Origin: an uncultured Eubacteriales bacterium
Lineage (GTDB): Bacteria > Bacillota > Clostridia > Monoglobales > Monoglobaceae
Length of the DNA: 64,000 nucleotides
Direction of reading: 5' to 3'
Assembly (NCBI GenBank): GCA_900545865.1
Contig: URAN01000003.1
Location: forward strand, 39,051 to 103,050
Part shown: positions 53,608 to 62,327 of the stretch, one piece after another
How the letters are laid out: every line of letters starts with the position of its first letter
Numbering within the stretch: position 1 is the first letter of the stretch
Notes under the pieces: generated by a model
The model's database searches: none
Told to the model about the DNA's origin: nothing
The model's input: only the letters and a program-made list of their open reading frames with translations
Translations under genes and position numbers: made by a program

Positions 53608-54300
53608 ATGAATTATTCAAGTGAAGTAGAAAGAATGTGTCCTCTTGCCAAGGGGGCATATCACGGACCTGCACCCATTCCTCAAGAAGGTCAATGGACA
53701 CAGGTTAAAGAAATCAAAGAGATTTCGGGTTTGACACACGGTGTTGGCTGGTGCGCACCTCAACAGGGAGCCTGTAAGCTGACTTTGAACGTTAAAGAGG
53801 GCGTTATCCAAGAGGCTCTTGTTGAGACTGTCGGCTGCAGCGGTATGACGCATTCGGCGGCTATGGCATCGGAGATACTTGTCGGCAAGACAATTTTAGA
53901 GGCAATGAACACAGACCTCGTATGTGATGCAATCAATACGGCGATGAGAGAATTATTCCTCCAGATAATATACGGACGTACACAAACAGCTTTCTCAGAG
54001 GACGGTCTGCCCATAGGTGCAGGTCTCGAAGATTTGGGTAAAGGCTTGCGCAGTCAGGTCGGAACAACCTATGCAACACTTGCAAAAGGTCCGAGATACC
54101 TCGAACTCGCAGAAGGCTATATCACTAAAGTTGCTGTTGATAAAGAGGGTCAGATTATCGGTTATAAGTTCGTTCACCTCGGAAAGATGATGGAAATGGT
54201 CAGAGGCGGAATGGATGCAAACGAGGCTCTCGAAAAGGCAAGCGGTCAGTACGGCAGAGTTGATGATGCGGACAAGCTCATTGACCCCAGATGCGAATAA
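53608..54300 (+). CDS. NifU-like iron-sulfur cluster assembly scaffold-family protein
   Basis: A 230-residue protein that I recognise as the NifU-like partner of GGGtGRT proteins in anaerobes. It has conserved-looking Cys residues at 11, 49 and 56 (WCAPQQGAC), and 77 (VGCSGMTHSAAM), the last in an IscU/NifU-like VxGCSG context. The role in cluster assembly is inferred from that resemblance only. The ATG at 53608 has AAAGGAG upstream; a longer frame lies over the leader. The next gene follows after 15 bases, so the two are co-expressed. Confidence 0.8.
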   Translation: MNYSSEVERMCPLAKGAYHGPAPIPQEGQWTQVKEIKEISGLTHGVGWCAPQQGACKLTLNVKEGVIQEALVETVGCSGMTHSAAMASEILVGKTILEAMNTDLVCDAINTAMRELFLQIIYGRTQTAFSEDGLPIGAGLEDLGKGLRSQVGTTYATLAKGPRYLELAEGYITKVAVDKEGQIIGYKFVHLGKMMEMVRGGMDANEALEKASGQYGRVDDADKLIDPRCE

Positions 54301-54315
54301 GGGAGGTAACATATA

Positions 54316-55317
54316 ATGGCATTATTTGAAAGCTATGAAAGAAGAATAGATCAAATCAACGCAGAACTCGCCAAGCACGGCATTTCCTCTATTGAAGAGG
54401 CAAAACAGATTTGCGATGATAAAGGTATCGATGTATATAATATGGTAAAAGGCATTCAGCCTATTTGTTTTGAAAACGCTTGTTGGGCTTACATTGTCGG
54501 CGCGGCAATCGCAATCAAGGACGGAGTTAAAAACGCTGCTGATGCGGCTGAAAAAATCGGTCTCGGACTTCAGTCTTTCTGCATCCCGGGTTCTGTTGCC
54601 GATGACCGTAAGGTTGGTATCGGTCACGGCAATCTCGGTGCAAGACTTTTACGCGAAGAGACAAAGTGCTTTGCATTTCTCGCAGGTCACGAATCATTTG
54701 CGGCGGCGGAAGGCGCAATCGGTCTTGCAAAGAGCGCAAACAAAGCAAGAAAAGAGGATTTGCGTGTAATCCTTAACGGTCTCGGCAAGGATGCGGCTCA
54801 AATTATTTCGAGAATAAACGGCTTTACTTATGTTCAAACTAAGTTCGACTATTTCACGGGCGAGCTGAATATAGTTAAGGAAATCAAGTATTCCGACGGT
54901 GAACGTTCAAAGGTTCGCTGTTACGGCGCGGACGACGTTCGCGAAGGTGTTGCTATTATGCACCACGAAGGCGTTGACGTTTCTATTACCGGTAACTCGA
55001 CAAACCCGACTCGTTTCCAGCATCCTGTTGCAGGCACATACAAAAAAGAGTGCATCGAACAGGGTAAAAAATACTTCTCGGTTGCATCGGGCGGCGGCAC
55101 AGGCAGAACCCTGCATCCCGATAATATGGCGGCAGGTCCGGCATCTTACGGTATGACCGACACAATGGGAAGAATGCACTCAGATGCACAGTTCGCAGGT
55201 TCTTCCTCTGTTCCGGCTCACGTTGAAATGATGGGTCTGATTGGTGCAGGTAACAACCCGATGGTTGGTATGACCGTTGCTGTTGCCGTTGCTGTTGAAG
55301 AAGCTATGAATAAATAA
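54316..55317 (+). CDS. GGGtGRT family protein
   Basis: A 333-residue protein of the family named after its GGGTGRT motif, here at residues 259-265, followed by LHPDNMAAGPASYG. Other conserved-looking parts are Cys51 and Cys56 (ICFENAC), Cys89, Cys118, and a C-terminal segment rich in small residues with GLIGAGNNPMVG. No catalytic mechanism is known to me. GGAGG precedes the ATG. The fixed partnership with the NifU-like gene suggests a joint function, possibly handling a metal cluster. It ends at a clear terminator. Confidence 0.85.
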   Translation: MALFESYERRIDQINAELAKHGISSIEEAKQICDDKGIDVYNMVKGIQPICFENACWAYIVGAAIAIKDGVKNAADAAEKIGLGLQSFCIPGSVADDRKVGIGHGNLGARLLREETKCFAFLAGHESFAAAEGAIGLAKSANKARKEDLRVILNGLGKDAAQIISRINGFTYVQTKFDYFTGELNIVKEIKYSDGERSKVRCYGADDVREGVAIMHHEGVDVSITGNSTNPTRFQHPVAGTYKKECIEQGKKYFSVASGGGTGRTLHPDNMAAGPASYGMTDTMGRMHSDAQFAGSSSVPAHVEMMGLIGAGNNPMVGMTVAVAVAVEEAMNK

Positions 55318-55339
55318 CATTTGATTTTTAAAAATTTCA

Positions 55340-55378
55340 GACACGTCAATTTTTTAAATAAATTGGCGTGTCTTTTTT
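55340..55378 (+). terminator. Terminator after the GGGtGRT gene
   Basis: GACACGTCAATTT (55340-55352) pairs with AAATTGGCGTGTC (55360-55372), with one G-T pair, and is followed by TTTTTT. Confidence 0.85.
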
Positions 55379-55394
55379 GGAAAGGAAAAATTTT

Positions 55395-55697
55395 ATGGTT
55401 AAACACATTATTCTTTGGAAAATAAAAGATGAATATTCCGAAAACGAAAAAGAATCAATCAAGAAAAATATCAAATTAAATCTCGAAGGTCTGAAAGGTA
55501 AAATTTCGGGGTTGATTGACATAAAGGTAAATATTTGCGGACTTAAATCATCAAATGTTGATTTAATGCTTGACTCATCTTTTGATAATGAGCCGTCATT
55601 GAATAATTATTCCGTAAATCCTATGCACGTTGAGGTTGCGGACACATATGTTCGTCCGTATATGTCAAACAGAAGTTGTCTTGATTTTGAAGTTTAA
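55395..55697 (+). CDS. Dabb-domain protein (stress-responsive alpha/beta barrel)
   Basis: A 100-residue single-domain protein with VKHIILWKIKDEYSENE at the start and VNPMHVEVADTYVRPYM near the end, the pattern of dimeric alpha+beta barrel (Dabb) proteins. The family includes small enzymes and stress proteins; its role is unknown. GGAAAGGA precedes the ATG. It lies just after a terminator and may be transcribed weakly by read-through. Confidence 0.8.
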   Translation: MVKHIILWKIKDEYSENEKESIKKNIKLNLEGLKGKISGLIDIKVNICGLKSSNVDLMLDSSFDNEPSLNNYSVNPMHVEVADTYVRPYMSNRSCLDFEV

Positions 55698-55705
55698 TTT
55701 TCGGT

Positions 55706-55744
55706 CAAATAAAAAGAACGGATATGGTCCGTTCTTTTTATTTG
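55706..55744. terminator. Bidirectional terminator between the Dabb gene and spoVM
   Basis: A perfect 17-bp stem (55706-55722 with 55728-55744) and a 5-nt loop, with T-rich 3' ends in both directions. Confidence 0.85.
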
Positions 55745-55748
55745 GTTT

Positions 55749-55835
55749 TTAAATTTGTTCAACTTTTTTTATCCCGAAAATTAATCTTAAAATACCTCTG
55801 AGTGCCTTTGGCGCTTTTACAACCACTACTTGCAT
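55749..55835 (-). CDS. spoVM: Stage V sporulation protein M (28-residue peptide)
   Basis: A 28-residue peptide starting MQVVVVKAPKALRGILRLIF and ending GIKKVEQI. It matches the length and amphipathic-helix pattern of SpoVM, including the helix-breaking Pro at position 9 and the Gly-I-L/V-R core. SpoVM recognises the curved forespore membrane and recruits SpoIVA for coat assembly. The ATG has GGAAAGGTGA upstream. The position after the asp23-fakA-recG genes is like the spoVM-yloU-yloV-recG region of B. subtilis, which strengthens the call. Confidence 0.88.
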   Translation of the reverse strand: MQVVVVKAPKALRGILRLIFGIKKVEQI

Positions 55836-55912
55836 AAAAAATCACCTTTCCGTCCGCCATAGTTTTATGTATAAAGAGTTTGCGGACAAAACTCAACCAA
55901 GACCGCCGTTGG

Positions 55913-56083
55913 CTATCGTTTAGAAAGCCAAATTCCCGCCGCAATCAGACCGATACCCAGAATTATAATCAAAAGATAGTACGGTATTATGTATGCGAGC
56001 ATCAACCCTGCGCCAATCGCAATAAGCAGCCGTCCGACCGAACATCCGCATCTGTTCCGGCAACATCTTTTTTTGAATAACAC
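55913..56083 (-). CDS. 56-residue Cys-rich-headed membrane peptide (hypothetical)
   Basis: An open frame with GTG start and GGAGGTG 7-8 bases upstream encodes a 56-residue peptide. Its basic N-terminus has three Cys in CCRNRCGC, and two hydrophobic segments follow (about 19-32 and 34-54: LLIAIGAGLMLAYIIP, LLIIILGIGLIAAGIWL). It lies between recG and spoVM on the same strand, so a sporulation role is likely, but I do not recognise the family with certainty. It is too short to be found by length alone; the ribosome site, hydrophobicity and position support it. Confidence 0.65.
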   Translation of the reverse strand: MLFKKRCCRNRCGCSVGRLLIAIGAGLMLAYIIPYYLLIIILGIGLIAAGIWLSKR

Positions 56084-56211
56084 GATTGACACCTCCGCAC
56101 GGCTATCTGTTTGTTATCAGTATATTCAAAAGCAAAAAAAGTGTTACTGCGGCTTATTTATAATCACAGCGGTATTTGCAACAATAAAAATCAAAGCACT
56201 CATATAAATTT

Positions 56212-58263
56212 CTAATTCAATACTCCGCCGAGCCTGTCAATATTTTTTTCTATCTCGGCTTTTAAGTTTTTATTTTCCTCTTTTTCAAGGGCGGCGTCAC
56301 TCGCCAATATCTCAAATGCCGCATTGTGTGCGTCTTGCAGAATTTGCATATCATACTTTAAGTTTCCGGCGCGCATTGACGGCAGGCCGTGCTGTCTCGT
56401 ACCCAAAAACTCACCCGGACCGCGAAGCTCCAAATCTTTCTCCGATATTTTAAATCCGTCATTTGTTTCGCACATAATTTTCATTCGTTCAAGTGCTGTA
56501 CTCCCGTTTGTGCCGCAAATCATAATGCAATACGACTTATGCGCGCCGCGCCCTACTCTGCCTCTGAGCTGATGCAGCTGTGACAGTCCGAAACGCTCTG
56601 CGTTTTCGATAACCATTACCGTTGCATTCGGCACATCGACGCCCACCTCAACAACAGTTGTTGCAACAAGAGCATCAATATTGCCCTTAGAAAACTCTTG
56701 CATTATGCGTTCTTTGTCAACCGCCTTCATTTTGCCGTGCAATGCCTCGATTTTATGATTTTTGTATGCACCTTTTTTAAGTTCATTCAAATAAACCTCA
56801 ACAGCATTTGCATCTATTACTTCCGACTCCTCGACCAACGGACATACAAAATACGCCTGCCTGCCTTCAGAAAGTTTTTTCAGCACAAAACTTTCCACTT
56901 TTTTTCGCTGATTTTCCCCAACCGCCATGGTCGAAACAGGTGTTCGTCCGGGCGGAAGTTCGTCTATTACCGACACATCCAAATCTCCATAGAGAATAAG
57001 CGACAAAGTTCTCGGAATCGGCGTTGCGGTCATAACAAGTGTGTGTACGTTTCCGCTTGAACTTAATTTCGTTCTTTGGCGAACCCCAAATCTGTGCTGT
57101 TCATCGGTTATCGCAAGTGCAAGTTTGGGAATTTGTGTTTTATCCGAAATAAGTGCGTGCGTGCCGACAACAATCTTCGCCGTTCCGTTTGAGATAAGTT
57201 CAATATTTTCTGCTCTCTCTGCCGCCCTTTGGCTGCCTGCAAGGTACGCGACCGCAATATTAAACGGTGCAAAAAGTTTTTTTAGATTTGCATAATGCTG
57301 TCTTGCAAGAACCTCCGTCGGTGCCATAAGCGCAGATGTATACCCCGCCTTGGCAACGGCATACATAACAGCCGCCGCAACTATTGTTTTTCCGCACCCG
57401 ACATCCCCCTGAACAAGTCTGTTCATTGGAATGTCACGTTTGATGTCCGCGGAGATTTCATTTATGACCCGTTTTTGAGCGTTTGTTAATTCAAACGCCA
57501 GCTTATCCGCAAAATCCGCAATGCATTTCACATCGGAAATAATCGGTGCCGAAAGAGCTGTTTTTGTCTGTTTCGCCGCGGCAACCCCGGTTTGCAAAAC
57601 CAAAAATTCCTCAAACGCAAGAGTTTTTCGTGCGCTTTCAAAATCATCAAAAGATTGCGGCGAATGGATTGTTTTTATTGCCGTTTCGGCATCTATTAAG
57701 CCATACTTCTCTCTTATGCTTTCGGGTATAATATCCGCAATCGAGTCACCCGAGCTTTCGAGCGCATTTTGAACGGCAGAACGAATATTGTTTTGAGTAA
57801 GTCCTGCCGTACACGGATAAATCGGAACGATTTTTCCCATTTTATCTCCCGATACTTTTTCGCTCTCTATTAACGGGTTTATCATTTCCGGAATGATGCC
57901 GCGTTTTGTCACTTTCCCGAAAAACGAAAAGAAATCATCGGATTTTAAAACTTTTTCAACATACGGCGCGTTGAACCAAGTTAAGTTAATGATTCCAGTT
58001 CCATCCGAAACACGGGTTTGTATAACCCTCGCTCCTGTTTTCGCTCTGAACGAGCGTATTCCGCCGGCAAGAGAGCCTTTAATGCATACGCTCTCACCCT
58101 CTTCTATATCACATATATCGCGCATATCGGTTCTGTCCTCATAACCGCGCGGCAGGTATCTGAGCAAGTCGCCAACGCAAAAAACGCCGAGCTTATTAAA
58201 AAGCTCGGCGCGTTTTTCTCCTATTCCTTTAATATAACGTATATCGGTATTTTTGTTAATCAA
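56212..58263 (-). CDS. recG: ATP-dependent DNA helicase RecG
   Basis: A 683-residue branch-migration helicase that rescues stalled forks. It has an N-terminal wedge OB domain (about 60-170), Walker A in RLVQGDVGCGKT, DEQH-type box (ITDEQHRFG), and the QLHQLRGRVGRG motif VI. The TTG start is supported by GAGGTGA upstream. The gene order fakA-recG matches Firmicutes. Confidence 0.95.
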   Translation of the reverse strand: MINKNTDIRYIKGIGEKRAELFNKLGVFCVGDLLRYLPRGYEDRTDMRDICDIEEGESVCIKGSLAGGIRSFRAKTGARVIQTRVSDGTGIINLTWFNAPYVEKVLKSDDFFSFFGKVTKRGIIPEMINPLIESEKVSGDKMGKIVPIYPCTAGLTQNNIRSAVQNALESSGDSIADIIPESIREKYGLIDAETAIKTIHSPQSFDDFESARKTLAFEEFLVLQTGVAAAKQTKTALSAPIISDVKCIADFADKLAFELTNAQKRVINEISADIKRDIPMNRLVQGDVGCGKTIVAAAVMYAVAKAGYTSALMAPTEVLARQHYANLKKLFAPFNIAVAYLAGSQRAAERAENIELISNGTAKIVVGTHALISDKTQIPKLALAITDEQHRFGVRQRTKLSSSGNVHTLVMTATPIPRTLSLILYGDLDVSVIDELPPGRTPVSTMAVGENQRKKVESFVLKKLSEGRQAYFVCPLVEESEVIDANAVEVYLNELKKGAYKNHKIEALHGKMKAVDKERIMQEFSKGNIDALVATTVVEVGVDVPNATVMVIENAERFGLSQLHQLRGRVGRGAHKSYCIMICGTNGSTALERMKIMCETNDGFKISEKDLELRGPGEFLGTRQHGLPSMRAGNLKYDMQILQDAHNAAFEILASDAALEKEENKNLKAEIEKNIDRLGGVLN

Positions 58264-58306
58264 AAAATCACCTCATATTCGGAATGTTTCAAACATACAC
58301 AACAAT

Positions 58307-59962
58307 TTACTCAGCGGCAATCATATAATAGTATACCGGCTGTCCGCCTTTGACAACCGAAACATCGATGTCACTGTGCTTTTCAGAAATAGCATCGGCT
58401 AATTTCTGAGCGGACTGCTCATCTGTATCCGCGCCGTAATAGATAGTTATAAGAGCAGTTTCCTCATCAATCATCTTTTCGGCGAGTTTTTCCGAAACAT
58501 CGTTTATATCCGAACCAAGTTCGGCAATTTCGCTTCCGAACATACCCATTACATCATCTTTATGAATTTCAAGACCGCCAACAGCGGAATCTCTTGCCGC
58601 AAAAGTAACCTGTCCGCATTTAACCGAATTCATCATCTCTGTCATAGCCTCGGTATTTGCGCCCTCATCCGCATCGGGGTCAAACGCAAGCATGGCGGAT
58701 ATACCCTGGGGAATATTTTTTGTCGGGATTACAATTACTTTTTTATCGCATATATCATTTACCTGTTCCGCCGCAAGGATAATATTCTTGTTATTCGGCA
58801 AGATATAGATAATCTCGGCATGAACCGAATTTGCCGCATCGAGCAAATCCTGTGTACTGGGGTTCATTGTCTGTCCACCCTGTACAACCTTGTCGACATT
58901 GACGCTTTTGAACACTTCTGTCAATCCGTCACCTGCCGATACCGCCACGACACCGTATTTTTTAAGTTCAACGGGTTCTTGTGCCGTCTCGGAATCCAAT
59001 TCGGCTTTTTCTTCTTCGACGGAACGAATATTTTCGCTGTGCTGATATTTCATATTATCAACTTTTATGTTGATAAGCTGTCCGAGTTTCAGAGCTTCCT
59101 CCATTACAAAGCCCGGATGATTTGTGTGGATATGTACCTTGACAATATCCTCATCATCGATAACGAGCATACAATCGCCTTTGGGCGATATTGCCGCTTT
59201 AAACTGTGACGCCTGTCTGTCCGCAGATGACTTTTGTATTATAAACTCGGTACAGTATTGGAATCTTATATTTGCCGTGTCGATGTCGGTACTTCCAGAT
59301 GCAGCCGCTGACGATTTTACTTCCGCCGAGTCAGCCGACTCGATTGGCTTTCCGTTTTTCAACGCGTATTCCGCACCCTCCAAAATCGTAACAACGCCGC
59401 AACCGCCCGCGTCAACAACTCCGGCTTGTTTAAGAACGGGCAAAATCTCGGGGGTTCTCTCAAGGCTTTCTCGGCACGCCTGAATATAAGCCGAGAAAAA
59501 TTCAGATGCATCATCAAATTTATCTGCGTTTTCCTCAGCAAACTCTGCGCCCTCGCGCACAACGGTAAGGATTGTTCCCTCTGTCGGTTTCATAACCGCT
59601 CTGTACGCAGTATCTCTGCCTGCTGCTGCCGCATTTTTTATATCATCAACGCTAAATTCGGTCTTTCCCGCAAGAGCCTTGGAAACACCTCTTAAAATCT
59701 GTGACAATATAACGCCCGAGTTACCTCGCGCATTACGCAATGACGCTTTCGAAAGAAAACCCATCATATCACCGGCAGACGCATTTTTATCGGATAACGC
59801 AACCTGAACCGCCGCACCGAATGTAAGCCCCATATTCGTGCCCGTATCACCATCGGGGACAGGAAAAACATTTAAATCATTTATCGCCTTTTTGTTGTTT
59901 TGCAGATTGTTGGAAGCTGACTCTAACATCAGTGCAACATCGCTGCTGTCTATAGTTCTCAC
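58307..59962 (-). CDS. fakA: Fatty acid kinase FakA/YloV (DAK2-domain protein)
   Basis: A 551-residue protein that, with a FakB (DegV) partner, phosphorylates fatty acids for membrane lipid synthesis. The N-terminal DAK2 domain (about 8-200) has VFPVPDGDTGTNM, which holds the Mg-ATP Asp residues, and NARGNSGVILSQ. The central and C-terminal YloV-type domains follow. It starts with GTG after AAAGGA and follows asp23 by about 45 bases. FakB is not in this window. Confidence 0.92.
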   Translation of the reverse strand: MRTIDSSDVALMLESASNNLQNNKKAINDLNVFPVPDGDTGTNMGLTFGAAVQVALSDKNASAGDMMGFLSKASLRNARGNSGVILSQILRGVSKALAGKTEFSVDDIKNAAAAGRDTAYRAVMKPTEGTILTVVREGAEFAEENADKFDDASEFFSAYIQACRESLERTPEILPVLKQAGVVDAGGCGVVTILEGAEYALKNGKPIESADSAEVKSSAAASGSTDIDTANIRFQYCTEFIIQKSSADRQASQFKAAISPKGDCMLVIDDEDIVKVHIHTNHPGFVMEEALKLGQLINIKVDNMKYQHSENIRSVEEEKAELDSETAQEPVELKKYGVVAVSAGDGLTEVFKSVNVDKVVQGGQTMNPSTQDLLDAANSVHAEIIYILPNNKNIILAAEQVNDICDKKVIVIPTKNIPQGISAMLAFDPDADEGANTEAMTEMMNSVKCGQVTFAARDSAVGGLEIHKDDVMGMFGSEIAELGSDINDVSEKLAEKMIDEETALITIYYGADTDEQSAQKLADAISEKHSDIDVSVVKGGQPVYYYMIAAE

Positions 59963-60006
59963 TTAAAAAACCATTCCTTTCTTTAGAAACGTAATACTTC
60001 AAATAA

Positions 60007-60360
60007 TTAATGTATGCGAATACTCTCAACATTTACGGTTACAGAGGATACCTTTAATCCCGTTGCCTCTTCCACCTGATACTTTACATTGCTTTTTATT
60101 ATGTCACCGACCGTTCCTATATTCACGCCGTATTCCATAATAACAAACAATGTAATACCAACCTTGTCATCCTCAACCTTAATTTTTATACCTTTGTCAA
60201 GGTTCTCTTTTTTCAAAAGTCTTGCAAGACCGTCCTTTCCGGTTCTCATTGCCATACCGACAACGCCATAACACTTTGTTGCGGCATAACCGGCAATTTT
60301 TGCGATAACCGCATTCGAAATTCTGATTAATCCATTCTCGTTTTTAATTTCTGCTGCCAT
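60007..60360 (-). CDS. Asp23/Gls24 family envelope stress protein (YloU-like)
   Basis: A 117-residue member of the Asp23/Gls24/YloU family: GLIRISNAVIAKIAGYAATKC near the start, GVGMAM, and VKYQVEEATGLKVSSVTVNVESI at the end. Such proteins are linked to envelope stress and fatty acid metabolism and are regularly encoded next to fakA, as here. The ribosome site AGGAG precedes the ATG. Confidence 0.93.
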   Translation of the reverse strand: MAAEIKNENGLIRISNAVIAKIAGYAATKCYGVVGMAMRTGKDGLARLLKKENLDKGIKIKVEDDKVGITLFVIMEYGVNIGTVGDIIKSNVKYQVEEATGLKVSSVTVNVESIRIH

Positions 60361-60390
60361 TTTAAATTTCTCCTCTCTTTTTACAACATT

Positions 60391-62322
60391 TTAATTTATA
60401 TAAATTAAGTCAGCGCCAAGTTCTTTTGCGTTTTCTGCCTCAAATCCCTTACAGGTAAACAAAAACATCTGTCTTTCCGTCTGTTCCGACATAAAACGCA
60501 ATGCCGAATCGGCGCGCTTATCATCATACACGCTTAATATATCATCCGCAAAAAACGGAGAGTTTAAACATATAATTTCGGACAGAGCATATCTTATTGC
60601 AAAGTACAGCTGTTCAAATCCGCCCTTGCTGAAAAATTCCGCTCTGCGGAGCTTTGCTCCGTTTTCGAAAAAAGTGTAAAACTCATCCGAAATTCTGATT
60701 TGTTCTTTATTATCAATCTTAATCCGATTTAAAATTTCGGTTGTTTTTTTATTCAAAATCGGAATAAAATTCGTTTTCATATTCTCGCTTGCTTTCATAA
60801 TGATGGCTTTTGCAAGAATCAGTTCCATATATTTCTTTTCGGCTCGGCGTATTTCGTCATTTATTGCATTGATTTCCGTCTCAATATCTGACGGTAATCT
60901 TTCAATTTTAACTTCATACGCCATTCGGCTCTCTAAACCTTTTATCTCTGATACAAGTTTAATTTCGTCGTTGCGCAACGCTTTTATCGAATCTTGCATA
61001 ACCGATACCGAAACCGAACTTCGTTCTTTTTTATTTACGCTTTTCCGCGTTGTTGCCGCGTCTTTCATCTTAAACAGAGTATCGAGCGTATCTTTTATCG
61101 ATCTTGTTTCGATATACATCTGCATAAGCTCATCGGAATTTTTCACCGAATATCGATTCAATATTTTCGATAGCTTTTCCGAGTTATTTCCCGAATCACC
61201 GCCGATTTTATTGCTTGCTTTCAGCGAACGGAACTTTATCAGACACACCTCAGCAATAATCAATACCACACATATTGCCAACATTCCATAAGCCGGTGCT
61301 TTAACTGTTCCGAACAACAGAAAAACAATCCCAATTATTCCAAGTATAGCTGTTGCCGCAGCAATTATGTATGGAACAATTCTCTGTTTTTTGTTATCAG
61401 ACAACTCATTTTCAAAGTTTCTTGCCGATTCGCAAATTTCTTTTGTCAAATCAGCACATCGGATATAATCCTCACGGCTTTGCAAATCAGAAATCTTTTT
61501 GTCATATTCATATATTAAGGCATCTGTGCTGTCCGTTGTGTCTCTGAGTGATTCAAGACAATGTTTGAGTTCTGTCTCGCACTTTTGTATTTCATCGCGT
61601 ACACGAGCCAATTCGCCTTTTGCCGCGCTGCAGCGAGCATCAATCTTTTTTACTTGCTGAATTTGCGTTTTTAAATCATATTTTTCGCGAACCAGCAATT
61701 CTTTTTTTCGTTTCAGCTCATCGATTTTCCCGAGACTGTGCCGTCCGTCCTCACGTTTTAAGGCATTTGCTTTATCCGTCAGTCTTTCGAGCGCGGAATC
61801 AACCGATATTTTTTCGTTTCCCGATGATTTTATGTTCATCAGCTTTTCGGTTATTTCTTCCGACTTTCCGCCCATAAACACATCATCTTGGTTTATCATA
61901 ACCGTTCTCAAAAAAATATCCTCGGAAACACCGAACAAAATTTTTCCGATATTGTTTACGTTCAAAAAATCCAATTTATTTCCCGTCTTTAAATCGGAAA
62001 CATAGATTGAATCCTCTGCGGCGGAATTCCCGAAAGTGCGTCTGATTTCAATTTCGGAACCATTGTACGAAATTGTTAAAACACCCTCGGCGCTCTTCTC
62101 ATCCCACGGTATTGCAAGCTCTCGCTCTTTTAAAACCTCACCGCTTTTGCGTCTTGCGGGCATACCGTAAAACATAGCCTTTATAAAACGCATAATCGTT
62201 GACTTTCCCGCTTCGTTAAAGCCGTAAATCACATTGAATCCAACACAAAAATCAAGTTTAAGATTTTTGATTTTTCCGAACCGAATTATGTTTACGGACA
62301 AAATATCAACTCGTTTTCCCAT
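60391..62322 (-). CDS. SbcC/Rad50-like ATPase (YhaN-like)
   Basis: A 643-residue SMC-type ATPase. It has Walker A in YGFNEAGKST near residue 38, long coiled coils (about 180-290 and 400-510), a pair of membrane helices in the middle (about 315-355: IIAAATAILGIIGIVFLLFG), and C-terminal signature and Walker B (FFSKGGFEQLYFAIRYALSE, PFFADDILS). The central membrane segment is typical of YhaN rather than cytosolic SbcC. It works with the preceding YhaO nuclease. ATG 62322 or TTG 62331 are both possible; GGAGGTGA lies upstream of both. Confidence 0.85.
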   Translation of the reverse strand: MGKRVDILSVNIIRFGKIKNLKLDFCVGFNVIYGFNEAGKSTIMRFIKAMFYGMPARRKSGEVLKERELAIPWDEKSAEGVLTISYNGSEIEIRRTFGNSAAEDSIYVSDLKTGNKLDFLNVNNIGKILFGVSEDIFLRTVMINQDDVFMGGKSEEITEKLMNIKSSGNEKISVDSALERLTDKANALKREDGRHSLGKIDELKRKKELLVREKYDLKTQIQQVKKIDARCSAAKGELARVRDEIQKCETELKHCLESLRDTTDSTDALIYEYDKKISDLQSREDYIRCADLTKEICESARNFENELSDNKKQRIVPYIIAAATAILGIIGIVFLLFGTVKAPAYGMLAICVVLIIAEVCLIKFRSLKASNKIGGDSGNNSEKLSKILNRYSVKNSDELMQMYIETRSIKDTLDTLFKMKDAATTRKSVNKKERSSVSVSVMQDSIKALRNDEIKLVSEIKGLESRMAYEVKIERLPSDIETEINAINDEIRRAEKKYMELILAKAIIMKASENMKTNFIPILNKKTTEILNRIKIDNKEQIRISDEFYTFFENGAKLRRAEFFSKGGFEQLYFAIRYALSEIICLNSPFFADDILSVYDDKRADSALRFMSEQTERQMFLFTCKGFEAENAKELGADLIYIN

Positions 62323-62327
62323 TGGGT

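Noticed and set aside
55759..55944. A 61-codon frame on the minus strand over spoVM
   Set aside because: It overlaps spoVM in another frame, has no ribosome site of its own, and its composition is not protein-like. The spoVM frame explains the region.
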